A stretch of DNA of 64,000 nt from the NCBI GenBank assembly GCA_963575745.1, contig CAUYUJ010017912.1, positions 132,001 to 196,000 of the forward strand, written 5' to 3'. Below, piece after piece: positions 22,352 to 33,722 of this stretch. Source of the DNA: Prorocentrum cordatum. Its lineage: Eukaryota; Sar; Dinophyceae; Prorocentrales; Prorocentraceae. Numbering within the stretch: position 1 is the first letter of the stretch; the number at the start of each line of letters is the position of its first letter. Position numbers and translations under genes: made by a program. Below the pieces are notes generated by a model. The model was given only the letters and a program-made list of their open reading frames with translations. It did no database searches and was not told the origin of the DNA.

Positions 22352-23720
22352 TGGATCATCGGCAGGCGCGCATGCAGCATGCGAGAGTGCAGGCGCGCAA
22401 TCTGGACGGTATGTCGGTCACGTTGATGCTCATGCTCAGTGAGCACCTTCAGATTGATCCAGCCTTCGAGCTGCAGTGCGCGCCGCTGGTTCACTTGGCC
22501 ACCACAGTTTGGGAGCGATGTCAGCCACATGCGATGCTGGCGCAAGGGTTGCGAGACGCTGTTGAGGTTTCATGAGCACGGGAACCCTTGGGCCAGCATC
22601 CGAGCCCTTTTTGTCGGTTTGTGCAGCCACGTCGTTGCGCCTAGGCATCAGTATGCGAAAGTTTGTTTGGTCGCATCACACTGCAGGCGAGATTTCTGTG
22701 CAGAGGTGTGGCTCTCGCACTGTCACTGAGTGGCTCGGTAGGGTTGTGTTGCAGTGGCTCTGGGAAAAAAGTTGCCTCCAAAGAGGGTGTTCCCGAGCTC
22801 CCTTTCGGGTGCAAAGTTGGCCTTCAAAGTCTTCCGAGCTAATGAGAAGGCCTACCTTTGGAGCGTTGTCTGTGGAGGTCAGTGGCCCCAGCATAGGCAA
22901 TGGATGTCGCAGTACACCGCCGAGCCTCACTGTCAACTGTGTCACGAGGCTCTTGGCACGCTTCTCCATAGGCACGCGTGCTGCGGGGGCCACCATGACA
23001 TAGCGACAGGGGAGGCACCACCTGAGTTTCTCGACTCAGTAGTGGTCAAGGCGAGTGTTGATCCCCTCCCTCTCCTCTTCGCCGGGAGGCTCCTTGTCCC
23101 CGACGCTCCTCTTCCTCTTGCCGTGTCCCTTCCCGGCAGGTGGTTTGGTGGAGGCCCCACCGAGATGTCGGGGCACATTTCTTCTCGATGGAAGTTGGAT
23201 GGATCAGCATCTGCCACCACATGCGCAGGCAGTTGGATGGGCGATAGGCAGTGTGCAACCAGAGTATCCGTTCAGAGTGAATTCCGTGATGCGCGGCACA
23301 ATTTATCAAGTTTGCCGAAACATTGCAGAGCTGTTTGCCATCTATACCGCGCTGCAGAAGAGCACGCCTGGCAATGCTTTTGACACCGACTCCGCGTTTG
23401 TGCACGACGGAGTCCGCCTACGGGGCCAGGTTTTTGTTGCTGATCCTCGCGTGCCGCCTGGTCAGACCTGTGGGTCCAGGTCTGGCAGCGCATTGCAGAC
23501 TGGGGAGGTGTCGATTATATTGACATCCGCAAAGCGTGGCGCTAGTGGCAATGAGAGAGTGAATCGTTCTGTGCCTGCCGTGGTTGTGGAGCCGCCATTG
23601 CCTGTTGTGCCACGCGGCCTGTCTCGTGCCGACCTGGCCGCAGTTCGCGTGCAGCTCGCCGATGAATGCACACGTGATGCACCTCTTGTCGCTATAGGGG
23701 ATGAGGGGCGGAGGCTTTGG
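22352..23720 (+). pseudogene. LINE-type retrotransposon remnant with zinc motif and RNase H
   Basis: A protein-like region in shifting frames. The frame 22754-23383 contains a CxxC...H...C element (CQLCHEALGTLLHRHACC, about 22935-22985), placed as in the linker of LINE polyproteins. The overlapping frame 23055-24065 carries RNase H features: an Asp block (LDGSWMD, about 23190), AVGWAI (about 23230), an acidic residue in NIAELFAIYTAL (about 23320) and TDSAFV (about 23390). The RT itself is not seen. The frame change between the zinc motif and RNase H, and the loss of upstream domains, mark it as a truncated dead copy. Dinoflagellate LINEs commonly carry RNase H at the C-terminus. Confidence 0.6.
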
Positions 23721-23810
23721 TGTGCGGTGTGTGTGGTGTGTGTGTGTGGACTGGGGAGGGTGGCGAAGATCTTTGTTAACTTGTCGCAGGGCTGCCGAGG
23801 AGTACGCCAA

Positions 23811-25445
23811 GCGCCCGTTTCTTTATTGCTTGGGGCATGGCGGGCGTCATGGCCCCCGCCCCCCCACCCTTTTAACGAAACGCTCCCCCCACCCGTGCGC
23901 ATTGGGATCCGGGTGGGTGTCCGCGTAGGAATCCGCATTGGAGTCTGGTCCGCAGTCGTCGTCGTCGTCGTCGTCGTCGTCGCTCGTGGCTTGCCGCTTG
24001 TCGTTCATAGTTGTCGTGCGCGCGGACGCGACTGGTGCCTGTTCTTTTTTATTTTGGGCCGATGACGGCAATCATCGAGGGGGGGTGGAAGGGGTCGATG
24101 ACGTCACGTTTCGCGCCGGCGGTGTCTGGGAATGCTTGGGAATGACGGACGACGGGTAGCGCCAGCATGCAGGTGGCGATTCGCACCACAACGCCTGTGT
24201 ACACCACAGTGCCTGCGTGCACCACAACGCCTGTGTACACCACGCCGCCTATGTACACCATAGCAGCCGCGTGCAACACAACGTCAGTTTGTGCCTCCGT
24301 GCCTGCGGGCACAGCAGCTCTTGTGCACACCACAGCGCTTGCGTACGCCACGTCAGCCGGGTGCAACACAACACCACTGTACACCACAATGCTTGCGTGC
24401 ATTGTAGTGCCTGTGTACACCACGGCGCCTGTGTACATCGCAGCAAACGTGTGCAACACAGCACCACTGTTGCATATGGAATGTTATAACGAATCCTTAT
24501 GACAAAATGGAGCGCTTGTGGATTGCACCGCAAAATAATATAAATTAATGTTTTATGGACAACGGAGCGCCGCTGGAATCTACCAGTCCTCCCGGGTCCG
24601 CCCGCATCACCCTAATTCCTCCCATTTGCGTCCAGGAGGCTCCAGTTAAATTAGCCGTCCGAGAACCAAGTGGACCGATTCAGTGGACCATTCTGCGGTG
24701 CGCGCTGAAATGCGCACGTCCGCTGTAGCGCCAACCCGCACGACAACGGGTAAGGAAGAGGAGGAGAGGGGGAGGAGGAGGAGGAGGAGGAGGAGGAGGA
24801 GGAGGAAAAGGAAAAGGAGGAAGAGGAGGAGGAGGAAGTGGTGGAGATGGGGAGGAGGGAGGAGGGAAAAACGTCGCATTCGATTATCAGCATTTTCCTG
24901 TCGTGGCGTCTGGTTGTCCGCAGTAAATCTTCACGTGCGTGTTCCTTGTACTTCTCCTATGCACGCAGGCATTGTGGTGTACACCAGCGGTGCCTTGCAC
25001 GCGGGTGCTGTGGTGTAGACGCGCGCTATGGCGTGCACAGGCGCTGCGGTGCGCGCGAACATTGGTGTACACAGGCGCTGTGTTGCACATGGTAGGTGCG
25101 GTGTACATATGTACACTGGCGCTGTAGTGTACGCGGTTTCTGTGGTTTACACAGGCGTTGCGTTGCACACGGTTGTTGCGGTGTACGCAGGCACTGTGGT
25201 ATACACGCGCGCTGTGGTGCACGCGAGCGTTGCGGCGTACACGGGCGCAGTGGGGCACATCGCCACCTACATGCTGCTCGCGTCGTCGTTGTCGCTCGTC
25301 GCTCGTCGCTCGTCGCTCGTCGCGTCGCGCGGGCGCGGCTGCGGTGCCGGAGCCGCACGGCGGGGGTGGGCGTTACGTCATGCCCCCCCTCGCCCCCCGT
25401 CCCCCCCATGACGCCCGTCATCGCCGAACAGAAAGAGTCGCTCTC
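23811..25445 (+). mobile_element. Foldback-like element, copy 1
   Basis: The same sequence organisation recurs at 39531-40985. The ends carry a palindrome ATGRCGGGCGTCAT (23836-23849) and ATGACGCCCGTCAT (25408-25421). Outside the left palindrome is the shared TTTCTTTATTGCTTGGGGC; the outer right end is degenerate in this copy. Inside, in order: a CGT microsatellite (23957-23982), a GACGTCACGTTTCGCGCCGG block (24099), a minisatellite reading GTGTACACCACARCGCCT (24170-24470), a GGA tract (24755-24835), and a minisatellite in the opposite orientation (GCTGTGGTGTACAC, 24965-25255). A CGTCGCT tract (25280-25330) follows, then a C-rich end. The two minisatellite arms are reverse complements, so the element can fold back. 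No coding region recognised; any transposase would act in trans. Confidence 0.7.
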
Positions 25446-25929
25446 CAAGGAGGATGAGGAGGAGGGGGGGAGGAGGAAGAGGAGGAGGAGGAGGAGGAGG
25501 AGGAGGAGGAGCGAAACGTCAAATCTCTCGCGTTGGCGTTGGGCCCCCCTGACGGCGCCTCTGGCGCCATTGAGCGACAGTGCAAGAACTCCGCGCGTGC
25601 CTCCGAAAGTCTGTGTTTGTGCGGGGTACTTTTTCCCTCCGATATTGGGCAGGATGAGCCCAACGAGGAGGGATTGCATACTCTACGCCTTCGCGGGCTC
25701 ACTACCCTCGCCCAGCTTCTGCTTGCATATTCGTGTCACACTCTGTGTTCACTAAGGTTTGATGTGTGAGCCACTTCGCCCAATTCGGGCTGACGGGTTT
25801 CTTCGAAGGCAGGGGCATTATCAGAAAGGCCCCCGCGGCTGAGAAGAAGCCTTCCTAGAAGCCGACGGGCGCCTTCCGAAAAAAACTGTCCGCTGTTTCA
25901 GAAGGCCGCTCCCCTCGCAGCGCCAGCCA
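25446..25929. other. GGA tract and unassigned sequence
   Basis: GGA microsatellite at 25446-25512. The rest shows short shared patches with 30480-30640 (CCCCCCTGACGGCGCC) but no gene. Confidence 0.4.
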
Positions 25930-26330
25930 GGTCAAGATGTTGCGGTGCATGTGCGGTTTGGCGAGCACCAAACGGGCCGTGACGCGTGTGGATCATTTCG
26001 CATGGCGCGCACATGTAGGCGGTTGGCCAAGCGCGCTGGCACACGGGATCGTGTGCAGGCGCAGGCGGGACAGAACCAGCCCTGGGCAGGCCACGTGGCC
26101 AGGGTGCCAGCGACTTCGTGGGCATTGCGCGCGGCCATCTGGAGAGACAGAGTGGACCGAGGCCTTGCGGGACGAAAACACCCGGGAAAAGCGGCCGTCC
26201 AGACGGAAATCGATGACATGGGAGGACACGTTACGACATCGTGCGACGCAGGTGGGGCTGCGGCAGTGGGCCTTTCGCAGCGGGGAATCGCACTGAGTGG
26301 GCGTCGCACGAAACTTTTTCCAGCGATGAA
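25930..26330 (+). pseudogene. Possible LINE 3'-end remnant
   Basis: Two overlapping frames contain patches (GQNQPWAGHVARV and RPSRRKSMTWEDTLRHRATQ) with the look of the basic, Trp-containing C-terminal tail of dinoflagellate LINE polyproteins. The patches lie in different frames, and no RT or endonuclease motif is present. Identification rests on general resemblance only. Confidence 0.3.
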
Positions 26331-26849
26331 TCGACAGGTGATGACAACGATGCTTTTTGGGCGTGCTGCCCCCCCGCGGGGCTTCTTCGCAGCCAGGACT
26401 TTTCACTGTCACTGCACCCCCTCGCGCCATCCCCTGTTTGTGTCGCCGCCACTTGCAGCCCGACCGCACAGAGGAGGTGATGTAAGGAGGGGGGTTGTGG
26501 GCACCGCCCTGGCACGCCGCTGGGCTGCAGTGTGGCGGTGTCCGTCGCCGCGCTCGCACCATCGTGGGCGTTTGTCCTCGTCTCCTCCTGCCGCCCCTCC
26601 TCCAGCCGTCCTCCTCCAATCGTGGTGGACTTCGTGCGAGCATGATTTTGAGCAGCTCTGAGAGACTACGGCCTCGCGCGACTTGTCCAAACGGGCACGG
26701 GCACACGCGCATCGCCGCATGTGCCCAGGTGGGCGTTTCTCTCATTCTTCCCCCTGACGATCGAGAAAGAAGAAGCGAGCGGCATAATTAGCCTGACGAA
26801 GGACCCAACCAATGCAACTGCGAGTGCCGCATTGTGGGCACCGCTTTCG
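26331..26849. other. Unassigned
   Basis: Overlapping open frames on both strands without domains. Confidence 0.35.
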
Positions 26850-28465
26850 GTGGAGCTCCCTATGGCGCCACGAAGCGTGCGAGGGGTGTCCCGAAATCGG
26901 TGGCGCGGTGGGGCCACGGAGCGCGGTTTTGCTGCCACAAGAGCCTTCGGTGGAGCTCCCTATGGCGTCACGAAGCGCTGCCCTGGGTGGCGGTGACGCA
27001 TGCGGACCCTGCCACTGGAGCCTTCGGTGGAGCTCCCTATGGGGCCACGAAGCGCTGTCCTGGGTGGCGGTGGCGCGTGCGGACCCCGCCACTGGAGCCG
27101 TCGGTGGAGCTCCCAATGGAGCCACGAAGCGCTGTCCTGGGTGGCGGTGACGCACCCTGCCACTGGAGCCTTCGATGAAGCTTCCAATGGGGCCACGAAG
27201 CGCCGCTGCCCTGGGTTGCGTTGGCGCGCGCGGACGCGGCAGCTGGAGCCTTCGGTGGAGCTCCTTATGGGGCCACGAAGCGCTGTCCTGGATGGCGGTG
27301 GCGCATGCGGACCCTGCCACTGGAGCCGTCGGTGGAGGTCCCTTTGGGACCACGAAGCGCTGTCCTGGGTGGCGGCGACGCATGGGGACCCTGCCACTGG
27401 AGCCTTCCATGGAGCTCCCAATGGGGCCACGAAGCGCTGTCCTGGGTGGCGGTGACGCATGCGGACGCTGCCACTGGAACCTTCGGTGGAGCCCCCAATG
27501 GGGCCACGAAGCGCTGTCCTGGGTGGCGGTGACGCACGCGGACCCTGCCACAAGAGCCTTCGGTGGAGCTCCCTATGGCGCCACGAGGGGCTGTCCTGGG
27601 TGGCGGTGACGCATGCGGACCCTGCCACTGGAACCTTCGGTGGAGGTCTGTATGGGGCCACGAAACGCTGTCCTGGGTGGCGGTGGCGCATGCGGACGCA
27701 GCCACTCGGGCCTTCGGTGGAGCTCCCTATGGGGCCACGAAGCGCTGTCCTGGATGGCGGTGGCGCATGCGGACGCAGCCACTCGGGCCTTCGGTGGAGC
27801 TCCCTATGGGGCCACGAACCGTGTGAGGGGTGTCCCGTAATGCGTGGCGGTGGCGCATGAGGATGCAACCATTGGGGCGTTCGCTGGAGCTCCCTATGGG
27901 GCCACGACAAGTGTGAGGGGTGTGCCGTAATGGGTGGCGGTGGCGCATGAGGACGCAGCCATTGGGGCGTTCGGTGGAGTTCCCAACGGGGCCACGAACC
28001 GTGTGAGGGGTGTGCCGTAATGGGTGGCGGTGACGCATGAGGACGCAGCCATTGGGGCCTTCGATGGGGCTCCTTATGGGGCCACGAACCGTGTGAGGGG
28101 TGTGCCGTATGGGTGGCGGTGACGCATGAGGACGCAACCATTGGGGCCTTCGGTGGGGCTCCGTATGGGGCCACGAACCTTGTGAGGGGTGTCCGGAAAT
28201 GGGTGGCGGTGACGCATGAGGACGCAGCCCTTGGGGCGTTCGGTGGAGCTCTGTATTGGGCCACGAAACGTGTGAGGGGTGTGCCGAATTGGGTGGCTGT
28301 GACGCATGAGGACGCAGCCAGTGGGGCGTTCGGTGGAGCTCTGTATTGGGGCACGAACCGTGTGAAGGGTGTGCCGAATTGGGTTGCGGTGACGCATGCG
28401 AACGCAGCCACTGGGGCCTTCGGTGGAGCTCCCTATGGGACCACGAACCGTGTGAGGGGTGTGCC
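26850..28465. repeat. 78-bp / 90-bp satellite array
   Basis: About 20 tandem units. The left part (to about 27820) has units near 78 bp containing TTCGGTGGAGCTCCCTATGG, CCACGAAGCGCTGTCCTGGG and TGGCGGTGRCGCATGCGGAC. The right part has units near 90 bp, in which AAGCGCTGTCC is replaced by AACCGTGTGAGGGGTGTGCCG. Because 78 and 90 are multiples of three, long repetitive frames stay open on both strands. I regard these as a property of the repeat, not genes. A diverged piece lies at 59560-59735. Confidence 0.9.
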
Positions 28466-28530
28466 GAACTGATGATGATGGTGATGACGATGATGATGGT
28501 GACGGTGATGCTGATGACGGGGAGAGGGAG
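28466..28530. repeat. GAT microsatellite
   Basis: Degenerate GAT/GAC triplets directly after the satellite array. Confidence 0.8.
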
Positions 28531-28623
28531 GGGGGGCAGCGGGAGGAGGAGAAGGAGGGACGCGCGGCGCTGTCTCTTCAAAACGAGGACCCAACACCAC
28601 AGGATGGTTGGGAAAAAAACAGA

Positions 28624-28735
28624 GATCCGCACGAATTTCTCGGATCGGCGCTGGGGCCCCTGGCAACGCATCCGGCGCCGCTCTTGGTGCGTTCCGCGCG
28701 CCATGGAGCGCCGATCTCAGAAGTTCACGCGGACC
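28624..28735. repeat. Inverted-repeat element (MITE-like hairpin)
   Basis: Left arm 28624-28652 and right arm 28707-28735 are imperfect reverse complements (29 nt, about 7 mismatches) around a 54-nt GC-rich centre. Right-arm-like sequence (GCCGATC, then a CGCGCGGACCTCAGAGA-like block and ATTATG) recurs at 30573-30610 and 41089-41132. This suggests a small dispersed family. Confidence 0.6.
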
Positions 28736-28739
28736 TCCA

Positions 28740-30160
28740 GGAAATTATTCCTATGCAGGTGGGGCCGTCTTTCTACTGATGGGGGCCTCCGGCTCCATAG
28801 TCGTAGATTGATAGGCTTCCTACAATGCCAGGTCGACTGGCGAGTTGCTTTCCTTTTTTAGATTGTTGAAAGGGTTGGGCGGCCGCATGTTTGTACGGGT
28901 CGTCGCCCGTCGGGTCTGGTTTCGGGACGTTGTTACTAAAGTGCGGTTGGCTAGAAAGGGATGTTGCCCAGCTCCGACATTACTGCGCCAGGCGAGCTTG
29001 AAACAGCAGGTGTTGAAAAAGCCCCGTTTGCGAAGAGTACATGTTCGTTGTTCTGGTTTTCCCCTATCCGCGTCCTCGACCTCGTCGCCCCGCCTCCCCC
29101 CTTCCTCCCATTCAACCATCGTGTTGCATCTTGTGTGCCGCGAGGCATTTATCAGCCTGGATATTGATGGAGGACCCAAAAGGACTTCGCGGCGAGGCTC
29201 GCACCGCCTTCAGTTTGCAGGTGTCAGTCGGGACGCGCAGGGAACGACGGCACGATCTAGTGCACCACGTATAGTATTTGTTTGTCATGAGGTTGTTCGC
29301 CGTGCTCTTTTCCCAAGTGGTCTCGGCGCGCTTTTGTTTTGACGCATGTTGCGTTGCCCGGCAACTGAGTGTCGGTTAACCTATGTTTGTCTGTCTGGTT
29401 AGGGCTGGCCAGGGCCAGTCAATTGAAATTGGGTGTTCCGTCAGCCCACTCCTGTTGATTAATGTAGTTGCACTCTTGTCTTAACTGTGTTATTATCCTC
29501 CCCTTTAACCGTCGTTTCTTCGTCCTCTTCTCTCTTCGGGATGCTGATGTTGTTCATACTCGTTGCCTCCCTTTCCCTCTCTGGAGGCAGCCAGAAGGGT
29601 GGTGCCGCTCGGAGCTTACACATTGGGCGGGGCCAGGACAGAGATGAATCGTTACAGAATGTTCCGAAACGCTCTGACAGCGTTCCGGACCGCTCCGAGA
29701 AGGCCGCGGCACCTGTTACATCCCCCAGAACCGCCAGGCAGAGGCAGAGGCCCAGTCAAACCAAAAGGTTGGCCCGTGAATGGGCAGGGCTCGTTTCTGG
29801 AAGATAAAAGCAGCGCGACCTGCATGCATGATGTGAAGGACGTGCAACACGAGTGGGCAAGCTTTGTGCCACTGCGCAGAGGGGGGAGGGGAGAGGAGGG
29901 GAGGGGGGCGAGGGGGGAGGGGGAGGAGGAGGCAGATTGCCAGATCTCAGAAATCCCAGATTTATCGCTGTCCGATTTTGTCCCTGTCCTGGCTTCTTCT
30001 CCAAGGGGGAGGGAGGAGGGGCGCGCGGAGCCTACACGGGATGGCCTGCTGGCTCCCTTGGGCAGGGCCTTGCGAATGCCACCGGCAACAGAAGCAGGGC
30101 GTCCGGGCGGGACGCGGGTCGGGGAGGAGGCAGACTCGGAGAGGGAAAAGGGTGACAGTT
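28740..30160. other. Unassigned, partly G-rich
   Basis: No recognised domain. A GGGGAGG-rich block lies at 29880-29935. The plus-strand frame 29563-30180 is Arg/Gly/Pro-rich and probably non-coding. Confidence 0.4.
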
Positions 30161-30293
30161 GCGACGATGGGGGCGAATAGCCCAGGGGTGGGCCTTACAC
30201 GTATTGGCCCTCGAGCCTCGCCGAAGGCATGGGCCATCGGCGCCCTTGGATACATGTATCGCCCTTCCTTCGGCTATTCGCCCCCATCGTCGC
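30161..30293. mobile_element. Small element with perfect 22-bp terminal inverted repeats
   Basis: 30161-30182 and 30272-30293 are exact reverse complements over 22 bp (GCGACGATGGGGGCGAAT... on the left). They frame 89 bp of non-coding sequence that itself contains GCCGAAGGCATGGGCCATCGGC-like partial dyads. The total length of 133 bp fits a MITE or hairpin element. No clear target duplication was found. Confidence 0.6.
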
Positions 30294-30479
30294 CCCCGAG
30301 TTGAGTCGCAGGGCGAGGGGACCGGCAAGAGGCGGTATCGAGTGAATTTTGGTGTTCCAGTCTTGCCCTTGGGCTGGAATTGCCTCACTGTTTCAACGGC
30401 TGTGGCGTTGCCACGAAGAATGAAGTGAAGAGAGGTCGGCAAAGAAAACATGACATTGTTAAACGTTCACTTTCGGAGC

Positions 30480-30640
30480 TCCTGCGGTGGCCCCCCCTGG
30501 CGGCGCCTCCTGCGCCGCCCCCTGGCGCGCTCCGCGCGTCAGGGAGGTGGGTCTAGCGCCGATCGAAGAAGCTCGCGCGGAGCTCAGAGAAATTATGCTT
30601 ATGCATTTTTTGCTGTTGCCTCGACTGCTGGGGACCGTCG
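30480..30640. repeat. Dispersed repeat related to 28624-28735 and 41089-41132
   Basis: Contains GGCGCGCTCCGCGCGTCAGG, then GCGCCGATCGAAGAAGC and CAGAGAAATTATG, the same order as in the right half of the 28.6-kb hairpin and near 41.1 kb. Confidence 0.5.
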
Positions 30641-31859
30641 CCTCCCTCATCGCAAGTTGATCGAATTCTGCCAGGTCTGTTGGTGTTTGCGTTTGTGTCT
30701 TTGTTTGTGGTTGTGTTTGTGCCTACGCTTGTCCTTTTCAGGAAATGGAGGAGCAGGGGCAGGAGGAGGAGGAGGAGCCGGAAGGGTCTGGAGGAAGAGT
30801 CGGAGGGACATGCGGAGGATGGGGTAGGAGGATCGGAGGGAGGGAGGGAGAGAGAGAGAGAGAGAGACGCAGGACAGATAGTTGGAGCGGGGGGAGGAGC
30901 GGGCAGGTGACGGGACAGGACTTACCTGGAGGGTGTGGGGGGAAGGGGGGTGGAGGGGCGAGTGGCAGGGAGGGGAGATGGGACGGGGTGGGATGTGTTC
31001 AGTTGGGCGTTGGTTCCATGTGGGCTAATTAGCGCATTTGAGACAGTTCGAAGGCTGGGATGACAACTTCCTCCCCCTCGCCCCCCTCCCTCCCTCCTCT
31101 CCTCCCTCGCATCCTGCATAGTGCCAGAGACAGCAAGAACAGAACGCCAATAACTCTGATCGGGAGGTTTTTGCAGAGGTCTCCAGAGGTCTTTGCAGAA
31201 GTCTCCGAAGGTCTTCGGAGGCCTTCGCAGGCAACCAGACGCCCCACAGAACCGGGGTCGTCCAAGAGTGGGGCGAGGGTTACAGGAAGCGGAGTCTCAT
31301 TGTTAGTGAGATTCCAACGAATTGGGGATTAATTGGGAGAAATGGTTCCTCCCTCCTACCGCGATTCATCATCATTTCTCTCCTGTTCTTGCTCCAGACT
31401 CCACCCTCCTCGCGCCCTCATGCGCACTGACACGCACACCCGCGCGCGCCCGCTAATTGTAGGGGTGGATGGATATCATGGCCGCGTCAAGATGGTCCGC
31501 TCTTCATTTTCTAGACGCTTGACGCTAGTCCGCTTCTTATTCAATTCACCCTGATGCTCCATCTGGGTCTCGCACGTGTGCAGCATGCAGCCCTGGCCGC
31601 TTGCAGTCCCACCCCTGGTGCCCCAGCTCAGCTTCAGCCAGCTGCCCACTCGACGGTAGGTTCTGATCCCGCGCTCGGTCGCTGTATAATTAGGCTCGCG
31701 CGTAGCCCGCCCGACCTTTCCGGATGCCTCATGCGCTTTCGCTTGCGGCCGCGACCAAAAAAGTAACCCCACCAGCCCATCCAGAGACGATGCCCAGTTG
31801 CCCTGATGAGGGATGTGGAGAAGCACGCAGTGGAATCAAGTGCTGGGGAAGCCGTCATA
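30641..31859. other. Unassigned, GA/GGA-rich in part
   Basis: GTTTGTG repeats at 30680-30730, purine-rich at 30745-30970 with a GA run at 30848-30868, and a short repeat of AGGTCTTYGSAG at 31165-31235. Nothing coding recognised. Confidence 0.4.
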
Positions 31860-32115
31860 CCTCAAGAGGGGGAAGGAACTTGAGGGCTTCTTAGAGTACT
31901 CCTGGGGCGGCCTTGTGGGCTCCTGGCGGTCCTGGAGGCCTCTTGGAGAGTCTTGGGTGCCTCGGGGACTTGGGGCCTCTTTGGGGGTCTCGAGGGAGCC
32001 TCTTGGGGGCCTCTTGGGGGCCACTTGGGGCCTCCTGGGCGCCTCTTGGGGCACTTTTGGGGCACTCCTGGGGGCCTTGGGGGCCATCTTGAGGCCATCT
32101 TGGAGGCGGAGGTCC
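31860..32115. repeat. Minisatellite GGGGCCTCTTGG
   Basis: Degenerate 12-18-bp units of the type GGGGGCCTCTTGGGGGCC. Both strands remain open (Trp/Gly/Leu on plus, Pro/Arg/Lys on minus), an artefact of the repeat. Confidence 0.8.
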
Positions 32116-32490
32116 AATTATGACTCCCCCCAAGGAGGCCAAAATGGGTCGAAAATCTATGTAAAATCAATGATTCTGAAGGCCTTACGGCAGGTGCCGC
32201 CGACCCCGAAGGGGGAGCCCCAAGCGTTTGAACGCAAGGAATCGAAGGGGAAGGGTTCTCCCAAGGAGGGGTGCTTCCCCCCGGGGTCACAACCCCCGGG
32301 CCCCCCCGGAACTCCCGCGCGACCCTTTTCCCCCGCCCCCCGCGGGGAAGGGATCAAAGGGAGGGGCTTCCTGACGGGAAGCGTCTTCGAGGTACGAGAA
32401 GCGAGCTGGACTTTGTGGCTGAATCTTCATCATATGTAATCAAATTCTTGCTAATAGAGGGTGGCGCGCTGCACGGGGTTGAGGGTTAGC
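32116..32490. other. Unassigned
   Basis: Contains a C/G-rich stretch at 32275-32350. No recognised gene. Confidence 0.4.
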
Positions 32491-32494
32491 AGAG

Positions 32495-33445
32495 TCCTCA
32501 AAATAGCGACTTCGCCTGAGACATCCGGACAACATTGGCATCTCCGCGACATCGCGTTTCATAAAGACAAGCGTTTCGCTCGAAACATCCTCGAACAGCT
32601 GATCGCCACGAAATTCATTCATCTGTAAGAATTAACGCTTCGCCTGAGACCTCCTCACAACAATGAGATGTCGACGGAGGTGTTTTATTGCCGCTCATGT
32701 TGAAAACGGCGTTTTCGCTGGGGACATCCTCAGAAAATGCCTGGCAGCATGGCGGACCAGAAAGTAGAGCACGGCTGAAATGTTGCATTTCGTTGAAGAC
32801 ATCCTCAACAACATTGACATGTTCTCAACATCCTCTTGACATCCTTCTTGAAGTTCTTCAAGAGGAAGAAATGAGAGCCCCGAAAAGACTTCAATATGGC
32901 TCCAACAGCGCCCTGGTGACTGCCGAAAATGACGATTTCGTTACGCTAGGGACATCCCCCCAACATGAAAACATACAACAACATCGTTTTGAACAACTGT
33001 TGTTCTAACATCGTCTTGGGAACGCTCTTGAAACGGCTTCCAGACGGCCCAAGCCAGGCTTCTAAAAATGACGATTTCGCTAGGGACATCCTCGAACAAG
33101 GGATGTGTGTGACATCGCAATTGCATGTTTTTGACGGCATCGGGGCAGCCCCAACCGAGTCCCAAACGAGGCCCAATATGACCCCCAGAGCACCCTCGAG
33201 ATCCCTCAAATTTAGCATTTCGCTCGAGATATCCTCACCACAATGAGTTGTTCGAAATTCTGGCTTTCACAAATGCAAGCATTTTTCCTGAGGCATCCAC
33301 CAGAAAATGAAGACCGTGAATTTAACAAACGTATGAACATGGGGATATCGCCTGAGACATCCTCGAACACATGAGATGCTGAAAAGGATGATTGAGACCA
33401 TGCGTGTTAAAACTGAGCTTTTCGCCTGAGCCATCTTCAGAACAT
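32495..33445. repeat. Irregular periodic repeat TTTCGCCTGAGACATCCTC
   Basis: About eleven degenerate copies of TTCGCCTGAGACATCCTC followed by an AACAACATGAG-like block are spread over 950 bp at intervals of 60-110 bp, separated by dissimilar sequence. Examples lie at 32510, 32574, 32640, 32705, 32790, 32938, 33067, 33222, 33348 and 33420. Confidence 0.7.
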
Positions 33446-33460
33446 GGGCAGGATCACGAC

Positions 33461-33667
33461 AGCCCAACATGCAGAAGCACGGCAGAAAGTGCGAGAGCAC
33501 AGCAGAACACACAGGAACACGGCAGAACACACAGGAGCACGGCAGAACACACAGGAGCACGGCAGAACCCAAAGAACCCACGGGAGCACGACATATTAAA
33601 CAGGAGCACAGCAGAACGCTGGAGCACGGCAGAACACACAAGAGCACGGCATAACCCAAAGAACACA
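33461..33667. repeat. Minisatellite ACGGCAGAACACACAGGAGC, unit 1
   Basis: About ten degenerate copies of a 20-bp repeat lead directly into the spliced-leader relic at 33668. The same arrangement precedes the relics at 35476 and 37404. Confidence 0.85.
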
Positions 33668-33689
33668 TCCGTAACCATTTTGGCTCAAG
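33668..33689 (+). other. Spliced-leader relic 1
   Basis: A 22-nt match to the dinoflagellate spliced leader with one change (TCCGTAACC instead of TCCGTAGCC), ending GGCTCAAG. It is followed by CCTGGC rather than the GT splice donor of an SL RNA gene. It therefore looks like the mature leader of a former mRNA, not an SL gene. Confidence 0.8.
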
Positions 33690-33722
33690 CCTGGCTCGGC
33701 GCTCGGCGGCGGGCGCTTGGGC

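Noticed and set aside
26960-28411. 483-codon minus-strand frame over the satellite array
   Set aside because: Repeats of 78 and 90 bp keep several frames open at once, and the sequence is only the repeat translated.
31813-32439. 208-codon Trp/Gly/Leu-rich frame
   Set aside because: Made by the GGGGCCTCTTGG minisatellite; the opposite strand is equally open.
32495-33445. CRISPR-like array
   Set aside because: Repeat copies differ from one another, spacers vary widely in length, no cas genes exist, and the host is eukaryotic.
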